From NCBI RefSeq assembly GCF_000564855.1, contig NZ_AYXG01000104.1, positions 1 through 55,099 of the forward strand: a stretch of DNA of 55,099 bases, in the 5' to 3' direction. Below, one piece after another: positions 33,729 through 43,233 of this stretch. Both the position numbers and the translations under genes were made by a program. The notes under the pieces were generated by a model. It made no database searches, had not been told where the DNA came from, and saw nothing but the letters and a program-made list of their open reading frames with translations. Position 1 is the first letter of the stretch, and every line of letters begins with the position of its first letter. The stretch is from Actinokineospora spheciospongiae. GTDB taxonomy: Bacteria; Actinomycetota; Actinomycetes; Mycobacteriales; Pseudonocardiaceae.

Positions 33729-34958
33729 CTACGGGGTCAGCGCGAGCAGCTCGTCGAGCGAGCTGCGCATGTTGTCGGTCCCCCCGGGGGCGTTGTTGTC
33801 CTGCTCCGGCAGCTCACCCCCGGGACCGAAGTCCGCGGGCTTGACCGCCGGGGGGACGCCACCGTTGGGCGCGTTCTGCGACCCCCGCACGTTACCGCTG
33901 CCCGGGGCGAGCACGCAGCGCGCGTTGGTGTTCAGCGGCGCCCCGGAGGTGTCGAGGCCGTTGCGGTAGCGGGTGCCCTCGTAGCCCTGGGTGCAGGGCA
34001 TGGGGTCGAAGAAGGTCGCCGACAGGCCGAAGTTGGCGCCGTTGGGGGTGATGACGTCGCGGGCCGCGGCGATGGCCTGCGGGGCCACCACCAGCAGCTG
34101 CTCCAGGCCCGCCTGCCGGGTGACCAGCACGTTCGAGGTGGTCAGCAGGTTGGCGAACACGCCGCCGAGGCTCTTGCCGCTCTCGCGCAGCAGGCCGGAG
34201 ATCTGCTCGGCCGCCGCCGGGGCGTTGGCCAGGATGGTGCGGATGTCGCCGTCGGACTTGCTGAGCTGCTCGGCGATGACCTTGGCGTTGACGCCGAAGT
34301 CCTGGATCGCCTGCTGCGACTCCACCTGGGTGGTCAGCACGGTGCCCGCGTCGGTGATGAGCTGCAGGGTCTGCGGCAGGTGCTCGGTGGCCAACTGGGT
34401 GAAGCTGCTCGCCGAGTCCAGCAGGACCTGCAGGCTGGGGCCGGTGCCCTGGGTGGCCAGGTACAGCTCGTCGACGACGGTGCGCAGCTCGTCCTCCGGC
34501 ACCGACTCGACCAGCTTGTCCAGGTTGAGCAGGACGGTCTCGTTCGGCAGCGGCAGCGAGGTCGCGTCCTTGGAGATGACCGAGCCCTCGGTCAGGTAGG
34601 GCTGGCCGTCGCGGCGGGGGCGCAGGTCGAGGTACTGCTCGCCGACCGCGGAGCGGTTGGCGACCACGGCCTCGACGTCGGCGGGGACCTGCGGGGCGTC
34701 GTCGCGGATGCGCAGGTCGACCTCGACGCCGTCGTTGACCAGGTGCAGCTCGTCGACCCGGCCGATGCCGACGCCGCGGTAGGTGACCTCGGCGTTGGTG
34801 AAGATGCCGCCGGAGTCGGGCAGGCGCACCTTCACGATGTAGCCCGCGGCGCCGAACATGGTGTCCAGGCCCGCGTACTTGGCGCCGACGTAGCTGATGC
34901 CCGCCAGGGCGATCAGCACGAAGACGGTGATCTGGACTCGTACCCGTCGGGTGATCAT
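33729..34958 (-). CDS. mceF: Mce family protein MceF
   Basis: This 409-residue protein has an N-terminal anchor helix (VQITVFVLIALAGISYVGA), one MlaD/MCE domain (about residues 38-115) and a long helical region, followed by a Pro/Gly/Asn-rich C-terminal tail. It is one of six subunits that form the periplasmic lipid-conducting tunnel. Its ATG shares a base with the mceE stop (TGATG), so it is translationally coupled. Confidence 0.92.
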   Translation of the reverse strand: MITRRVRVQITVFVLIALAGISYVGAKYAGLDTMFGAAGYIVKVRLPDSGGIFTNAEVTYRGVGIGRVDELHLVNDGVEVDLRIRDDAPQVPADVEAVVANRSAVGEQYLDLRPRRDGQPYLTEGSVISKDATSLPLPNETVLLNLDKLVESVPEDELRTVVDELYLATQGTGPSLQVLLDSASSFTQLATEHLPQTLQLITDAGTVLTTQVESQQAIQDFGVNAKVIAEQLSKSDGDIRTILANAPAAAEQISGLLRESGKSLGGVFANLLTTSNVLVTRQAGLEQLLVVAPQAIAAARDVITPNGANFGLSATFFDPMPCTQGYEGTRYRNGLDTSGAPLNTNARCVLAPGSGNVRGSQNAPNGGVPPAVKPADFGPGGELPEQDNNAPGGTDNMRSSLDELLALTP

Positions 34959-36013
34959 CAGCCGTTCCCCTCCGGGGCCTGGTCCGCCGAGGGCAGCGAC
35001 AGCGGGGCCGAGGCGGGGGCGGCCCCCCTCGACTTCGAGTCGAAGTTCAGGTACACGTTCAGGTAGTCGCCCTTGATCGCGTTCAACGCCGAGTCCGGGA
35101 ACGGGAACGTGAACAGCAGTTCCATGGCCTGCGGCAGGTTCTGCCCGGCCTCGTTGAGCTTGCGCAGCGTCGGCTCCAGGGCCTTGAGGTCGGCCACCAG
35201 GTCGTCCTTGCTGGCGTTGACCACCCCCACGGCGGTCGACGACAGCGAGTCCAGCGACTTGAGCATGGTGACGAACTGCTCGCGCTGCTGCGAGAGCACC
35301 TCGATGCCCGGGCCGAGGCCCTCCAGGAGCTGGGCGATCTGGTCCTTGCGCTGCCCGAGCGAGCCGGAGAGCCGGTCCAGGCCGTCGAGGGCCCTGGTGA
35401 TCTCGGCGCGGTGCGCGTCCAGGCCACCGGCGAAGGTGTTGAGGTTGGTCAGCAGCGCCTTGATGTCCTGGGAGTTGCCGCCCAGCGCCGCGTTCAGCTC
35501 CTTGGTGATCAACTGGATCTGCCCGACGCCGCCGCCGTTGAGCAGCATCGACAGCGCGCCGAACACCTCCTCGATCTCCGGGTTGCGGTTGGTGCGCTCC
35601 AGCGGGATGTTGGCGCCGTCGGCGAGGGTGCCCTGCTTGGCGTCGTCGCTCGGGTCGGCCAGCTCGACGAACTTCTCGCCCAGCACGCTGGACTGGCGCA
35701 GCCGGGCCACCGCGGTGCCCGCGAGCTTGACCGAGCCGTTGACGACCATGCTGACCCGCGCGCTGCGGCCGTCGGGGGACAGCTCGATCGCCTCGACCTT
35801 GCCGATGGCCACGTCGTTGACCTTGACCCCGGACTGCGGGACCAGGTCCAGCACGTCCTTGAAGTCGGCGGTGACGTGGTAGGGGCGGTCGCCGACGTCG
35901 GCGCCGCCGGGGAGGTCGACGTCGTAGAGACCGCCGCCGCAGCCCGCGAGCACGGTCATCCCCAGCCCCGCCGCCACAGCGGCGCGGAGCCCGGGGAACA
36001 GCCGGGTGCGCAT
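34958..36013 (-). CDS. mceE: Mce family lipoprotein MceE (LprK-like)
   Basis: This is a 351-residue lipoprotein with signal peptide and lipobox LAGC (Cys about residue 25), which fits the MceE position of the operon, where the subunit is lipid-anchored. The MCE domain follows at about residues 40-120, then coiled-coil helices. It overlaps its neighbours by one base on each side (TGATG). Confidence 0.93.
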   Translation of the reverse strand: MRTRLFPGLRAAVAAGLGMTVLAGCGGGLYDVDLPGGADVGDRPYHVTADFKDVLDLVPQSGVKVNDVAIGKVEAIELSPDGRSARVSMVVNGSVKLAGTAVARLRQSSVLGEKFVELADPSDDAKQGTLADGANIPLERTNRNPEIEEVFGALSMLLNGGGVGQIQLITKELNAALGGNSQDIKALLTNLNTFAGGLDAHRAEITRALDGLDRLSGSLGQRKDQIAQLLEGLGPGIEVLSQQREQFVTMLKSLDSLSSTAVGVVNASKDDLVADLKALEPTLRKLNEAGQNLPQAMELLFTFPFPDSALNAIKGDYLNVYLNFDSKSRGAAPASAPLSLPSADQAPEGNG

Positions 36014-37026
36014 CAGTTGCCTCCCTGCGCGTTGGCCGTGGCGGGCAGCGGCAGCAACGAGAACTCGTTGAGGTTGCCCCGGCCGTCGAGCGTGCGGGTG
36101 TTCGGGTCGTAGGCGTTGAGCAGGTTGCTCAGCGCCAGCGGCGTGGCGTCCAGCGCCTCCGACAGCGAGGCCCGCTGCTGCGAGAGCAGCGCGGTGGTGC
36201 CCGCCAGCTTGTCCACGTTGGTCTTGATCAGGCCGCGGTTGTCCTTGATGAAGCCCTGCACCGTGCCCAGCGCGGAGGCCAGTTCGCGCAGCGCCTCGTC
36301 GAAGTTGCCGCGCTCGTCGGCGAGGTTCTTCGACACCGACGACAGCAGGTCGTCGAGCTGGCGGACCTGGCCGTCGCTCTGCGCCAGCGTGGTGGTGAAC
36401 TTCTGCAGCCCGTCGACGGTGGCGAACAGGTCGTCCTGGGAGTTGCCCAGGGTGCGGGCAAGGTCGCCGAGGTCGCGCACGGTCTGGCCGAACTCCGCGC
36501 CGTTGCCCTCGAGGTAGGTGGCGCCGGTCTTGAGCAGGTCGCTGAGCGCGCCGTCCTTGTTGGACCCCTCCGGGCCCAGGGCGGTGGTCACGTCGTTGAG
36601 GCTGGAGAAGAGCTGGTCGATCTCGACCGGGACGACGGTGCGCTCCAGCGGGATCGTGGTGTCGTCGGCCAGCCGGGGGCCGTTGGTGTCGACCGGGCTG
36701 AGCTGCACGTACCGGTCGGCGACCAGGCTGGGGGTGACGATCAGCGCGTTGGCGCCCTGCGGGATCGGGGCGTCGGCGTCGATGGTCATGGTGACCTTGA
36801 CGTTGGGGCCCTGCGGCTCCACGGTGTCCACCGAGCCGATCTTGACGCCGAGCGCGCGCACGTCGGAGTCGGTGTAGAGGCCGACCGCGGCGGTGAAGTA
36901 CGCCGTCACCGACTTGGTCTTGCCCGCGTTGAGCAGCGCCCAGGTGCCCGCGGCGACCAGCAGGACCGCCGCCGCGCCGATGGCGATCGCGCGGATCAGC
37001 TTGTAGCGGGTCTTCGTGGCGGCCAT
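36013..37026 (-). CDS. mceD: Mce family protein MceD
   Basis: This 337-residue protein has an N-terminal transmembrane anchor (AIAIGAAAVLLVAAGTWALL), an MCE domain (about 38-120) with GLYTDSDVRALGVKIGSV and a helical C-terminal region with heptad-like repeats that would line the lipid tunnel. Its start overlaps the mceC stop by one base. Confidence 0.92.
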   Translation of the reverse strand: MAATKTRYKLIRAIAIGAAAVLLVAAGTWALLNAGKTKSVTAYFTAAVGLYTDSDVRALGVKIGSVDTVEPQGPNVKVTMTIDADAPIPQGANALIVTPSLVADRYVQLSPVDTNGPRLADDTTIPLERTVVPVEIDQLFSSLNDVTTALGPEGSNKDGALSDLLKTGATYLEGNGAEFGQTVRDLGDLARTLGNSQDDLFATVDGLQKFTTTLAQSDGQVRQLDDLLSSVSKNLADERGNFDEALRELASALGTVQGFIKDNRGLIKTNVDKLAGTTALLSQQRASLSEALDATPLALSNLLNAYDPNTRTLDGRGNLNEFSLLPLPATANAQGGN

Positions 37027-38018
37027 CAGCGTCCTCCTGCCTTGGGTGGCACGCAGCCCGCCGAACCGTCCGTGGACGGGATCAGGCCGCAGATGTAGCT
37101 GTCGAGCCAGCGGCCGTTGCCGACGGCGTTTCCGATGAGCCGGTAGAACGGGCCCGCCAGGCGCAGCGCCTTGTCCAGGTTGTCCTGGTTGCGCTGGAGC
37201 ACGTCGGTGACCCGGTTGAGCTGTTCCAGGGCGGGGCCGATCTGCTGCTGGTTGTCGGCGACCAGGCCCTGGAGCTGGCGGGACAGGTCGCGGGTGCCGA
37301 CCAGCAGGTCGTGGATGGCCTGGCGGCGGCGGTCGAATTCGCCGAGCAGCGTGTTGCCGTCGTTGATCAGCGCGGTGAACTGGTCGGAGCGGTCGGCGAT
37401 GGTCTTGCTGACCCCGCTGGAGCTCTCCAGGAGCTGCTTGAGGTCCTGGTCCCGGGAGGAGATCGTCTTCGACAGCGACGAGAGGCCGTCCAGGGCGCTC
37501 TTGACGGTCTCCGGGGTGGAGGCCGAGAAGGTCTGCGCCAGGGTCTTGAAGCTCTCCGCCAGCCGGTCGGTGTCGATCTCGCCGGAGGTCTTGGCCAGGT
37601 CGGCGAACGCGTCGTTCACGTCGTAGGGGGTGATCGTGCGCTCGCTCGGGATCGGGTTGTCCGGGTCGAGTTCCTCGGTGCCCACCGGGTCCAGCGCCAG
37701 GTTCTTCTGGCCCAGCAGGGTCTTGATCTTGATGGCGGCGACGGTCTGGTCACCCAGCCACACCCCGCGCGCCCGGAAGGTCACCTTGACGTAGGTGTTC
37801 TCCAGCTCGACCGCGGTCACCTTGCCGACCTTGACCCCGGCCACCCGGACCTCGTCGTCGGGCTTGAGCCCCGCGGCCTCCTTGAAGTGCGCGGTGTACT
37901 CCCGGCCGCCGATGATCGGCAGCGAGTCCCAGGAGAAGATCAGCAGACCCACCAGCGCCATCAACGCGATGCCGACGAGGCCGACCTTGACGGTGTTGCG
38001 TTCGCGGAACGGTTTCAC
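37026..38018 (-). CDS. mceC: Mce family protein MceC
   Basis: This is a 330-residue subunit with a membrane anchor (VGIALMALVGLLIFSW), an MCE domain (AGLKPDDEVRVAGVKVGKV) and a long coiled-coil. The GTG at 38018 forms a GTGA junction with the mceB stop; a longer frame upstream reads through mceB in another phase and is rejected. The C-terminus keeps two cysteines (SYICGLIP, SAGCVPP), a pattern shared with mceB here. Confidence 0.9.
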   Translation of the reverse strand: MKPFRERNTVKVGLVGIALMALVGLLIFSWDSLPIIGGREYTAHFKEAAGLKPDDEVRVAGVKVGKVTAVELENTYVKVTFRARGVWLGDQTVAAIKIKTLLGQKNLALDPVGTEELDPDNPIPSERTITPYDVNDAFADLAKTSGEIDTDRLAESFKTLAQTFSASTPETVKSALDGLSSLSKTISSRDQDLKQLLESSSGVSKTIADRSDQFTALINDGNTLLGEFDRRRQAIHDLLVGTRDLSRQLQGLVADNQQQIGPALEQLNRVTDVLQRNQDNLDKALRLAGPFYRLIGNAVGNGRWLDSYICGLIPSTDGSAGCVPPKAGGR

Positions 38019-39034
38019 GACCGGCACCTCGCAGCGGTGTTCGGCAGGCCGATGTCGCCGGGACCCTGACCGGGTGCGGGGTCGACGTCGGTGGTGGCCG
38101 AGCACAGGTAGAAGTTGAGCCAGGACCCGTAGGAGGCCATCCGGCCGATGGCCTCGTACTTGATCGGCAGGTTCTTGAGGAAGGACTCGAACTGCGGGGT
38201 GTTGTTCGCCAGCGTGTTCGAAAGCTGCCCGAGGGCGTCGATGTCGCGCTTGAGCGGCTCCCGGCCCTGCGCGAGCAGGTCCGAGGTGCTGGTGGTCAGC
38301 TCGGCGATGCTGGAGATCGCGTCGCCGATCGGCTTGGCGTCCTTGGCCAGGCCGGACACCAACTGCTGGGTGGTCAGCAGCAGCGACGAGAGCTGGTCGC
38401 CCTGGGAGTTGACCTGCCCGAGCACGGTGTTCAGGTTCGTGATCACCCGACCGATGACGTCGTCCTTCTGCGCCAGCGTGGTGGTCAGCGAGGCGACGTG
38501 GGTCAGCAGGTTGTCCACCGTGCCGCCCTCGCCCTGCAGGACCTGCACGACCTCCAGCGACAGCTTGTTGACGTCCTCGGGCGAGAGCGCCTGGAACAGC
38601 GGCTTGAACCCGTTGAACATCGCGGTCAGGTCCAGCGCGGGCCGGGTGCGGTCCAGCGGGATGACCGAGTCCTCCGGCAGCGTGCCGGAACCGGTGCCCT
38701 GGTCGATGGAGATGTAGCGCTGGCCGATCAGGTTGCGGAACTTCACCGTGGCGATGGCCGTGGGCGACAGCGCCCAGCGGCGGTCCACGCTGAACTCCAC
38801 CTGGCTGAACTTGCGGTCCACCACCTCGATGTCCTCGACCTGCCCGACGCGCACACCCGACATGCGGATGTCGTCGCCGGTGTTGAGCGAGGTGACGTCG
38901 GTGAACTTCGCCGAGTAGCTGATGGTGTCGCCGCTGCCCTTGTTGGCGATCGTCACGCCGAGCACGATCGTGGCCACCAGCGTGACCACCGTGAAGATCA
39001 GGCCCTTGACCAGCGGTCCGGTCACGGACTTCAT
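38015..39034 (-). CDS. mceB: Mce family protein MceB
   Basis: This 339-residue subunit has an anchor helix (GLIFTVVTLVATIVLGVTI), an MCE domain (VTSLNTGDDIRMSGVRVGQV) and a helical C-terminal domain, ending with two cysteines in a Pro/Gly-rich tail. Its ATG overlaps the mceA stop (ATGA), and its stop overlaps the mceC start. Confidence 0.92.
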   Translation of the reverse strand: MKSVTGPLVKGLIFTVVTLVATIVLGVTIANKGSGDTISYSAKFTDVTSLNTGDDIRMSGVRVGQVEDIEVVDRKFSQVEFSVDRRWALSPTAIATVKFRNLIGQRYISIDQGTGSGTLPEDSVIPLDRTRPALDLTAMFNGFKPLFQALSPEDVNKLSLEVVQVLQGEGGTVDNLLTHVASLTTTLAQKDDVIGRVITNLNTVLGQVNSQGDQLSSLLLTTQQLVSGLAKDAKPIGDAISSIAELTTSTSDLLAQGREPLKRDIDALGQLSNTLANNTPQFESFLKNLPIKYEAIGRMASYGSWLNFYLCSATTDVDPAPGQGPGDIGLPNTAARCRS

Positions 39035-40272
39035 GACAGGTTCACCTCAGCTCCGCGCAGCAGGGGTCCGACCAGCAGGCTGCTCCAGTCCGCGAGGTCG
39101 GCCGGTGCCAGGTTGTCGGTGGTGGGGGCGATCAGCTCGTTGATGAACTGGCTCTCCTCCGCCGAGTTGACGGTGCCCAGCCCGTCGGTGCCGCTCGCCG
39201 TGTCCATCGCCACCGCGGGGGTCGCGCCCCCGGAGAGCCCGCCGGGGTAGCAGCGGGGGCCGCTCTTGGCGGTGAAGGCCGGGCGGTCGCGGCCGGGGAC
39301 GTAGGCGCCCCGCGACTGCTTGACGACCAGGTTGACGTGCATGCCCGGCTCGTTGGTGCCGACGCCGAGCGCCCGCTCCACGTCCGGCTTGACGTTGACG
39401 ACCGCCTGCGCCAGGCAGGGGAACTCCGGGGAGTACCTGGCCAGCAGCTCCAGCGTGGGCCTGCTGCTGTCCGCCAGCCCGATCAGCGTGTTCGCGTTGC
39501 CCCGGACGAACTCGCCCAGGTCGTTCGACGCGGTGGTGAGCGAACCGAACAGGTTGGTGAGCTGGTCCTTCTGCTCGGCGATCGTCTTGCTCGTCGTGGT
39601 CAGCTCGTCGAGGGCGTCGATGATGTCCGGTGCCGCCTTCTCGTAGACCCCGACGGTGTCGGCGAACTTGGTGATGTCCGCCTGGATCTGCGGCATCTGC
39701 GGGTTCAGCTCGGCGAGGTACTTGTTGAGCGAGACCATGGTCTCGCCCAGGGTCTTGCCCCGGCCCTCCAGCGCCTGCGACAGCGCGCCGAGGGTGGAGT
39801 TCAGCTTCTGCGGCTGCACCGCCTGCAGTACCGGCAGCAGGTCGCGCAGCGCCTTCTCCAGCTCGACCGAGCGCTCGGAGGTGTCCTGGTTGATCGCGTC
39901 GCCCTCGCGCAGCGGGCGCGCCGGGCTCTCCGGGACCACCAGGGCCACGTACCGCTGGCCGAAGAGGGTCTTGGGCAGCAGCCGGGCGGTGACGTTGCTG
40001 GGCAGGAGCTGCAGCTTGTCCGGCTCCAGCGCCAGCTCGATCGCCACCCCGTCGCCGTCGGTGACGATCGAGTCGACGGTGCCCACGATCATGCCGCGGA
40101 CCTTGACGTCGGCGTTCTCCTTGAGCTGGTTGCCCACCCGGTCGGCGTGCAGCACGACCCGGGTGGAGCTGACGAACGCCTTGTCGTAGATGGCGATCGC
40201 CAGCCAGCCCAGCAGCAGGATGATGACGAGGAAGAAGACACCCATCGTCTGGTTGCGCAGTCGCGTGTTCAC
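39031..40272 (-). CDS. mceA: Mce family protein MceA
   Basis: This 413-residue protein is the first of the six Mce subunits. It has an anchor (MGVFFLVIILLLGWLAIAIY), an MCE domain (KENADVKVRGMIVGTVDSI) and a long helical segment, with two C-terminal cysteines (FPCLAQ, RCYPGG). The GTG at 40272 is chosen because it makes a GTGA overlap with yrbEB; an in-frame ATG ten residues later is an alternative. Confidence 0.9.
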   Translation of the reverse strand: MNTRLRNQTMGVFFLVIILLLGWLAIAIYDKAFVSSTRVVLHADRVGNQLKENADVKVRGMIVGTVDSIVTDGDGVAIELALEPDKLQLLPSNVTARLLPKTLFGQRYVALVVPESPARPLREGDAINQDTSERSVELEKALRDLLPVLQAVQPQKLNSTLGALSQALEGRGKTLGETMVSLNKYLAELNPQMPQIQADITKFADTVGVYEKAAPDIIDALDELTTTSKTIAEQKDQLTNLFGSLTTASNDLGEFVRGNANTLIGLADSSRPTLELLARYSPEFPCLAQAVVNVKPDVERALGVGTNEPGMHVNLVVKQSRGAYVPGRDRPAFTAKSGPRCYPGGLSGGATPAVAMDTASGTDGLGTVNSAEESQFINELIAPTTDNLAPADLADWSSLLVGPLLRGAEVNLS

Positions 40273-41108
40273 CCGGCCACCCGCACCGTCGTCGTCGCGC
40301 CCCAGATCGCGAGGCTGAGGAAGAAGTCCAGGACGCTGATGATCACGATCGAGGTCCGCACGGAGCGGCCGACCGCGACACCCACGCCCGCCGGGCCGCC
40401 GCTGGCGCGGTAGCCGTAGAAGCAGTGCGTCAGGATGATCGCCACGCTGAAGATCAGCACCTTGACGAACGACCACACCACGTCCTCCGGGGGGAGGAAC
40501 AGCGAGAAGTAGTGGTCGTAGGTGCCCGCCGACTGCCCGTAGACGCTGACGGTGATCGTCCGCGCCGCCAGGTACGACGTCAGCAGGCCGATCGTGTACA
40601 GCGGGATGATCGCCACGAACCCGGCGATGATCCGCGAGGTCACCAGGTACGGCATCGACCGGATCGCCATGACCTCCAGCGCGTCGATCTCCTCGGAGAT
40701 CCGCATGGCGCCGAGCTGGGCGGTGAAGCCGGAGCCGACCGTGGACGACAGCGCCAGGCTGGCGGCCAGCGGGGCGATCTCGCGGGTGTTGAAGTACGCC
40801 GAGAGGAAGCCCGCGAACGCCGAGGTGCCGATCTGGTTCAGCGCCGCGAAGCCCTGCAGGCCGACGACCGTGCCGGTGAAGACCGACAGGCCGACCATGA
40901 CGCCGATGGTGCCGCCGATGACCGCCAGCGCGCCGGAGCCGAAGCTCACCTCGGCCAGCAGCCGGATGATCTCCCGCAGGTAGCGGGTGAGCGCGAACGG
41001 AATCCAGGCCAGCGCGCGGGCGTAGAACACGAGCTGGTCGCCGAGCCGTTCCAGCGCGTTGAACGGGCGCTGGAAGGACACCCGGCCCTTGCCGCGGAGC
41101 GTTACCAC
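40269..41108 (-). CDS. yrbEB: YrbE/MlaE-family permease B of the Mce transporter
   Basis: This is a 279-residue MlaE-family permease with about five or six hydrophobic segments. It carries the conserved cytoplasmic coupling motif SEEIDALEVMAIRSMPYLV and the C-terminal GYRASGGPAGVGVAVGRSVR. It pairs with YrbEA and the MceG ATPase to drive lipid transport. It starts with GTG one base after the yrbEA stop codon and is coupled to mceA by a GTGA overlap. Confidence 0.93.
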   Translation of the reverse strand: MVTLRGKGRVSFQRPFNALERLGDQLVFYARALAWIPFALTRYLREIIRLLAEVSFGSGALAVIGGTIGVMVGLSVFTGTVVGLQGFAALNQIGTSAFAGFLSAYFNTREIAPLAASLALSSTVGSGFTAQLGAMRISEEIDALEVMAIRSMPYLVTSRIIAGFVAIIPLYTIGLLTSYLAARTITVSVYGQSAGTYDHYFSLFLPPEDVVWSFVKVLIFSVAIILTHCFYGYRASGGPAGVGVAVGRSVRTSIVIISVLDFFLSLAIWGATTTVRVAG

Positions 41109-41109
41109 G

Positions 41110-41925
41110 TCACGCTCCCTTCGCGGGGACGAGCTGCAGGTAGACCACGGAGATCACCAGGTTCACCAGGAACAGCAGGAGGAAGGTGATGACCACGGAC
41201 TGGTTCACCACGTCGCCGACGCCCTTCGGGCCGCCCTTGGGGTTCAACCCCCGGTAGGAGGCCACCAGGCCGGCGAGGAAACCGAAGATCACGGCCTTGA
41301 GCGTGCCGACCCACAGGTCCGAGAGCTGCGCCAGGGCCGAGAAGCTGGAGAGGAAGGCACCGGGGGTGCCGCCCTGCACGACCACGTTGAAGAAGTAGCC
41401 GCCGCACACGCCGACGACCGAGACCATGCCGTTGAGCAGCGCGGCCACGCCCATGGCGGCGAGCACGCGGGGCACCACCAGGCGCTGGATCGGGGAGACG
41501 CCGAGCACCATCATCGCGTCGATCTCCTCGCGGATGGTCCGCGAGCCCAGGTCCGCGCAGATCGCCGAGCCACCGGCACCGGCGACCACCAGCGTGGTCA
41601 CGATCGGGCTGGCCTGCTGGATGACCGCGAGCACGCTGGCCGCGCCGTTGAACGAGTCGGCGCCGATCTGCGCGGTCAGCGACCCCAACTGCAGGGTGAT
41701 GACCGCGCCGAACGGGATGGCGACCAGGGCGGCGGGCATGATCGAGACGCTGGCGATGAACCAGAACTGCTGGATGAACTCCTTGGCCTGGAAGGGCCGC
41801 TTGAACATCTGCACGATGACGTCGAGCGCCATGGCGAAGATGTTGCCGAACTCGCGCATGGCCCCCGTGGCCTTGGCCGCGACCGGGGCCAGCGGGGAGG
41901 TCTTGCGGGACGTGCGGGTGCTCAC
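41110..41925 (-). CDS. yrbEA: YrbE/MlaE-family permease A of the Mce transporter
   Basis: This 271-residue MlaE-family permease has the motif IREEIDAMMVLGVSPIQRLVVPR that docks onto the ATPase. The GTG at 41925 forms a GTGA overlap with the mceG stop, so the ATPase and permeases are cotranslated. YrbEA and YrbEB are clearly homologous but not near-identical, as in other Mce operons. Confidence 0.93.
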   Translation of the reverse strand: MSTRTSRKTSPLAPVAAKATGAMREFGNIFAMALDVIVQMFKRPFQAKEFIQQFWFIASVSIMPAALVAIPFGAVITLQLGSLTAQIGADSFNGAASVLAVIQQASPIVTTLVVAGAGGSAICADLGSRTIREEIDAMMVLGVSPIQRLVVPRVLAAMGVAALLNGMVSVVGVCGGYFFNVVVQGGTPGAFLSSFSALAQLSDLWVGTLKAVIFGFLAGLVASYRGLNPKGGPKGVGDVVNQSVVITFLLLFLVNLVISVVYLQLVPAKGA

Positions 41926-43172
41926 TGGTCCCCCTCCTCGCGGCGCCACGGGCGGGGCCGCGGGCGCATGGGCGGGGACTGCTGTGGCTGCTGCGGGGCG
42001 GGCGGGCGCGACTGGGCGACCGGGCGCGGGATCTGCTGGGTGGGCTGGGCACCCGCCGCGGGCCGGGTGGGCAACTCCTGGCTGACCCGGGTCTGCTCCC
42101 GGGTGGCGGTGGCCGTGCCGGTGGTGCCCGGGCCCGAGGGCATCGCCATGCCGGTGGTGCGGCGGCGCCACTCCTGGTAGCGGTCGTAGTCGTCGCGGCT
42201 GAGGCTGGCCAGGATGCCGTGCTGGGCGGACTCGGGCAGCGTGTGCAGGATCTGCATGACCCGCTGGCGGCGGCGCCGGGCGGCGTCGCGCGGCGGCAGC
42301 CCCGGGGTCGGCTCGAGCTGCGGGACGACCCCGCGCATGTCCTCCTCCAACGAGCCGTCGCTGTGCCCGGCGTCCAGGTGCGCCTGCTCCTGGGCCATCT
42401 GCGCCTGGTCCTTCTCCTCGGACATGCCGATGGGACCGATGCGGCGACCGTTGAGGAACTGCTCGACGACCGGCTCCTCGCTGGTCAGCAGCACCTCGCG
42501 GGGCCCGAACATCACCAGTTCCTTGCGGAACAGCATCCCCAGGTTGTCCGGGACGGTGCGGGCCACGTTGATGTTGTGCGTGACGATGAGGATCGTCGCG
42601 TCGATCTGCGCGTTCAGGTCGATCAGCAACTGCGACAGGTACGCGGTGCGGACCGGGTCGAGACCGGAGTCCGGCTCGTCGCACAGGATGATCTGCGGGT
42701 CGAGCACCAACGCCCGCGCCAGCCCGGCGCGCTTGCGCATACCACCGGAGATCTCCCCCGGCAGCTTGCCCTCCGCACCGAGCATGCCCACCATGTCGAT
42801 CTTCGACATGACGATGTCGCGGACCTCCTTCTCGCTCTTGCGCGTGTGCTCGCGCAGCGGGAAGGCGACGTTGTCGAAGATGTTCATCGACCCGAACAGC
42901 GCACCGTCCTGGAACAGCACGCCGAACAGCTTGCGGATCTCGTAGAGGTCGCGCTCCGGGCAGGAGCACAGGTCGACCCCGTTGATGACCACGCGGCCCT
43001 TCTCCGGCTTGAGCAGCCCGATCAGGCACTTGAGGAACACCGACTTGCCGGTACCGGACGGCCCGAGCAGCACGCTGACCTCACCGGAGGGCAGCGTGAG
43101 CGTGACGTCCCGCCAGATGGCCTGCTTGCCGAACGACTTGCTCAGGCCCTCGACGGCGACCTCGACACCCAT
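41922..43172 (-). CDS. mceG: MceG (Mkl) ATPase of the Mce lipid importer
   Basis: This is a 416-residue ABC ATPase with Walker A GPSGTGKSV, signature ISGGMRKRAGLARAL and Walker B IILCDEPDSGLDP, as in the MlaF/Mkl group. A C-terminal extension of about 160 residues contains ILASLSRDDYDRYQEWRR, conserved in MceG proteins, followed by a Pro/Gln/Arg-rich tail. The ATG at 43172 has GGAGG upstream, with GTG one codon earlier as an alternative. Unlike mycobacteria, where mkl is unlinked, the ATPase here heads the Mce operon as in Streptomyces. It energises import of sterols or fatty acids. Confidence 0.94.
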   Translation of the reverse strand: MGVEVAVEGLSKSFGKQAIWRDVTLTLPSGEVSVLLGPSGTGKSVFLKCLIGLLKPEKGRVVINGVDLCSCPERDLYEIRKLFGVLFQDGALFGSMNIFDNVAFPLREHTRKSEKEVRDIVMSKIDMVGMLGAEGKLPGEISGGMRKRAGLARALVLDPQIILCDEPDSGLDPVRTAYLSQLLIDLNAQIDATILIVTHNINVARTVPDNLGMLFRKELVMFGPREVLLTSEEPVVEQFLNGRRIGPIGMSEEKDQAQMAQEQAHLDAGHSDGSLEEDMRGVVPQLEPTPGLPPRDAARRRRQRVMQILHTLPESAQHGILASLSRDDYDRYQEWRRRTTGMAMPSGPGTTGTATATREQTRVSQELPTRPAAGAQPTQQIPRPVAQSRPPAPQQPQQSPPMRPRPRPWRREEGDQ

Positions 43173-43233
43173 CACACCTCCTGTGGAAACAAGCTTGTTG
43201 GTGATTCTGCCCGGGTGGCCCGGGTGGCCCCGC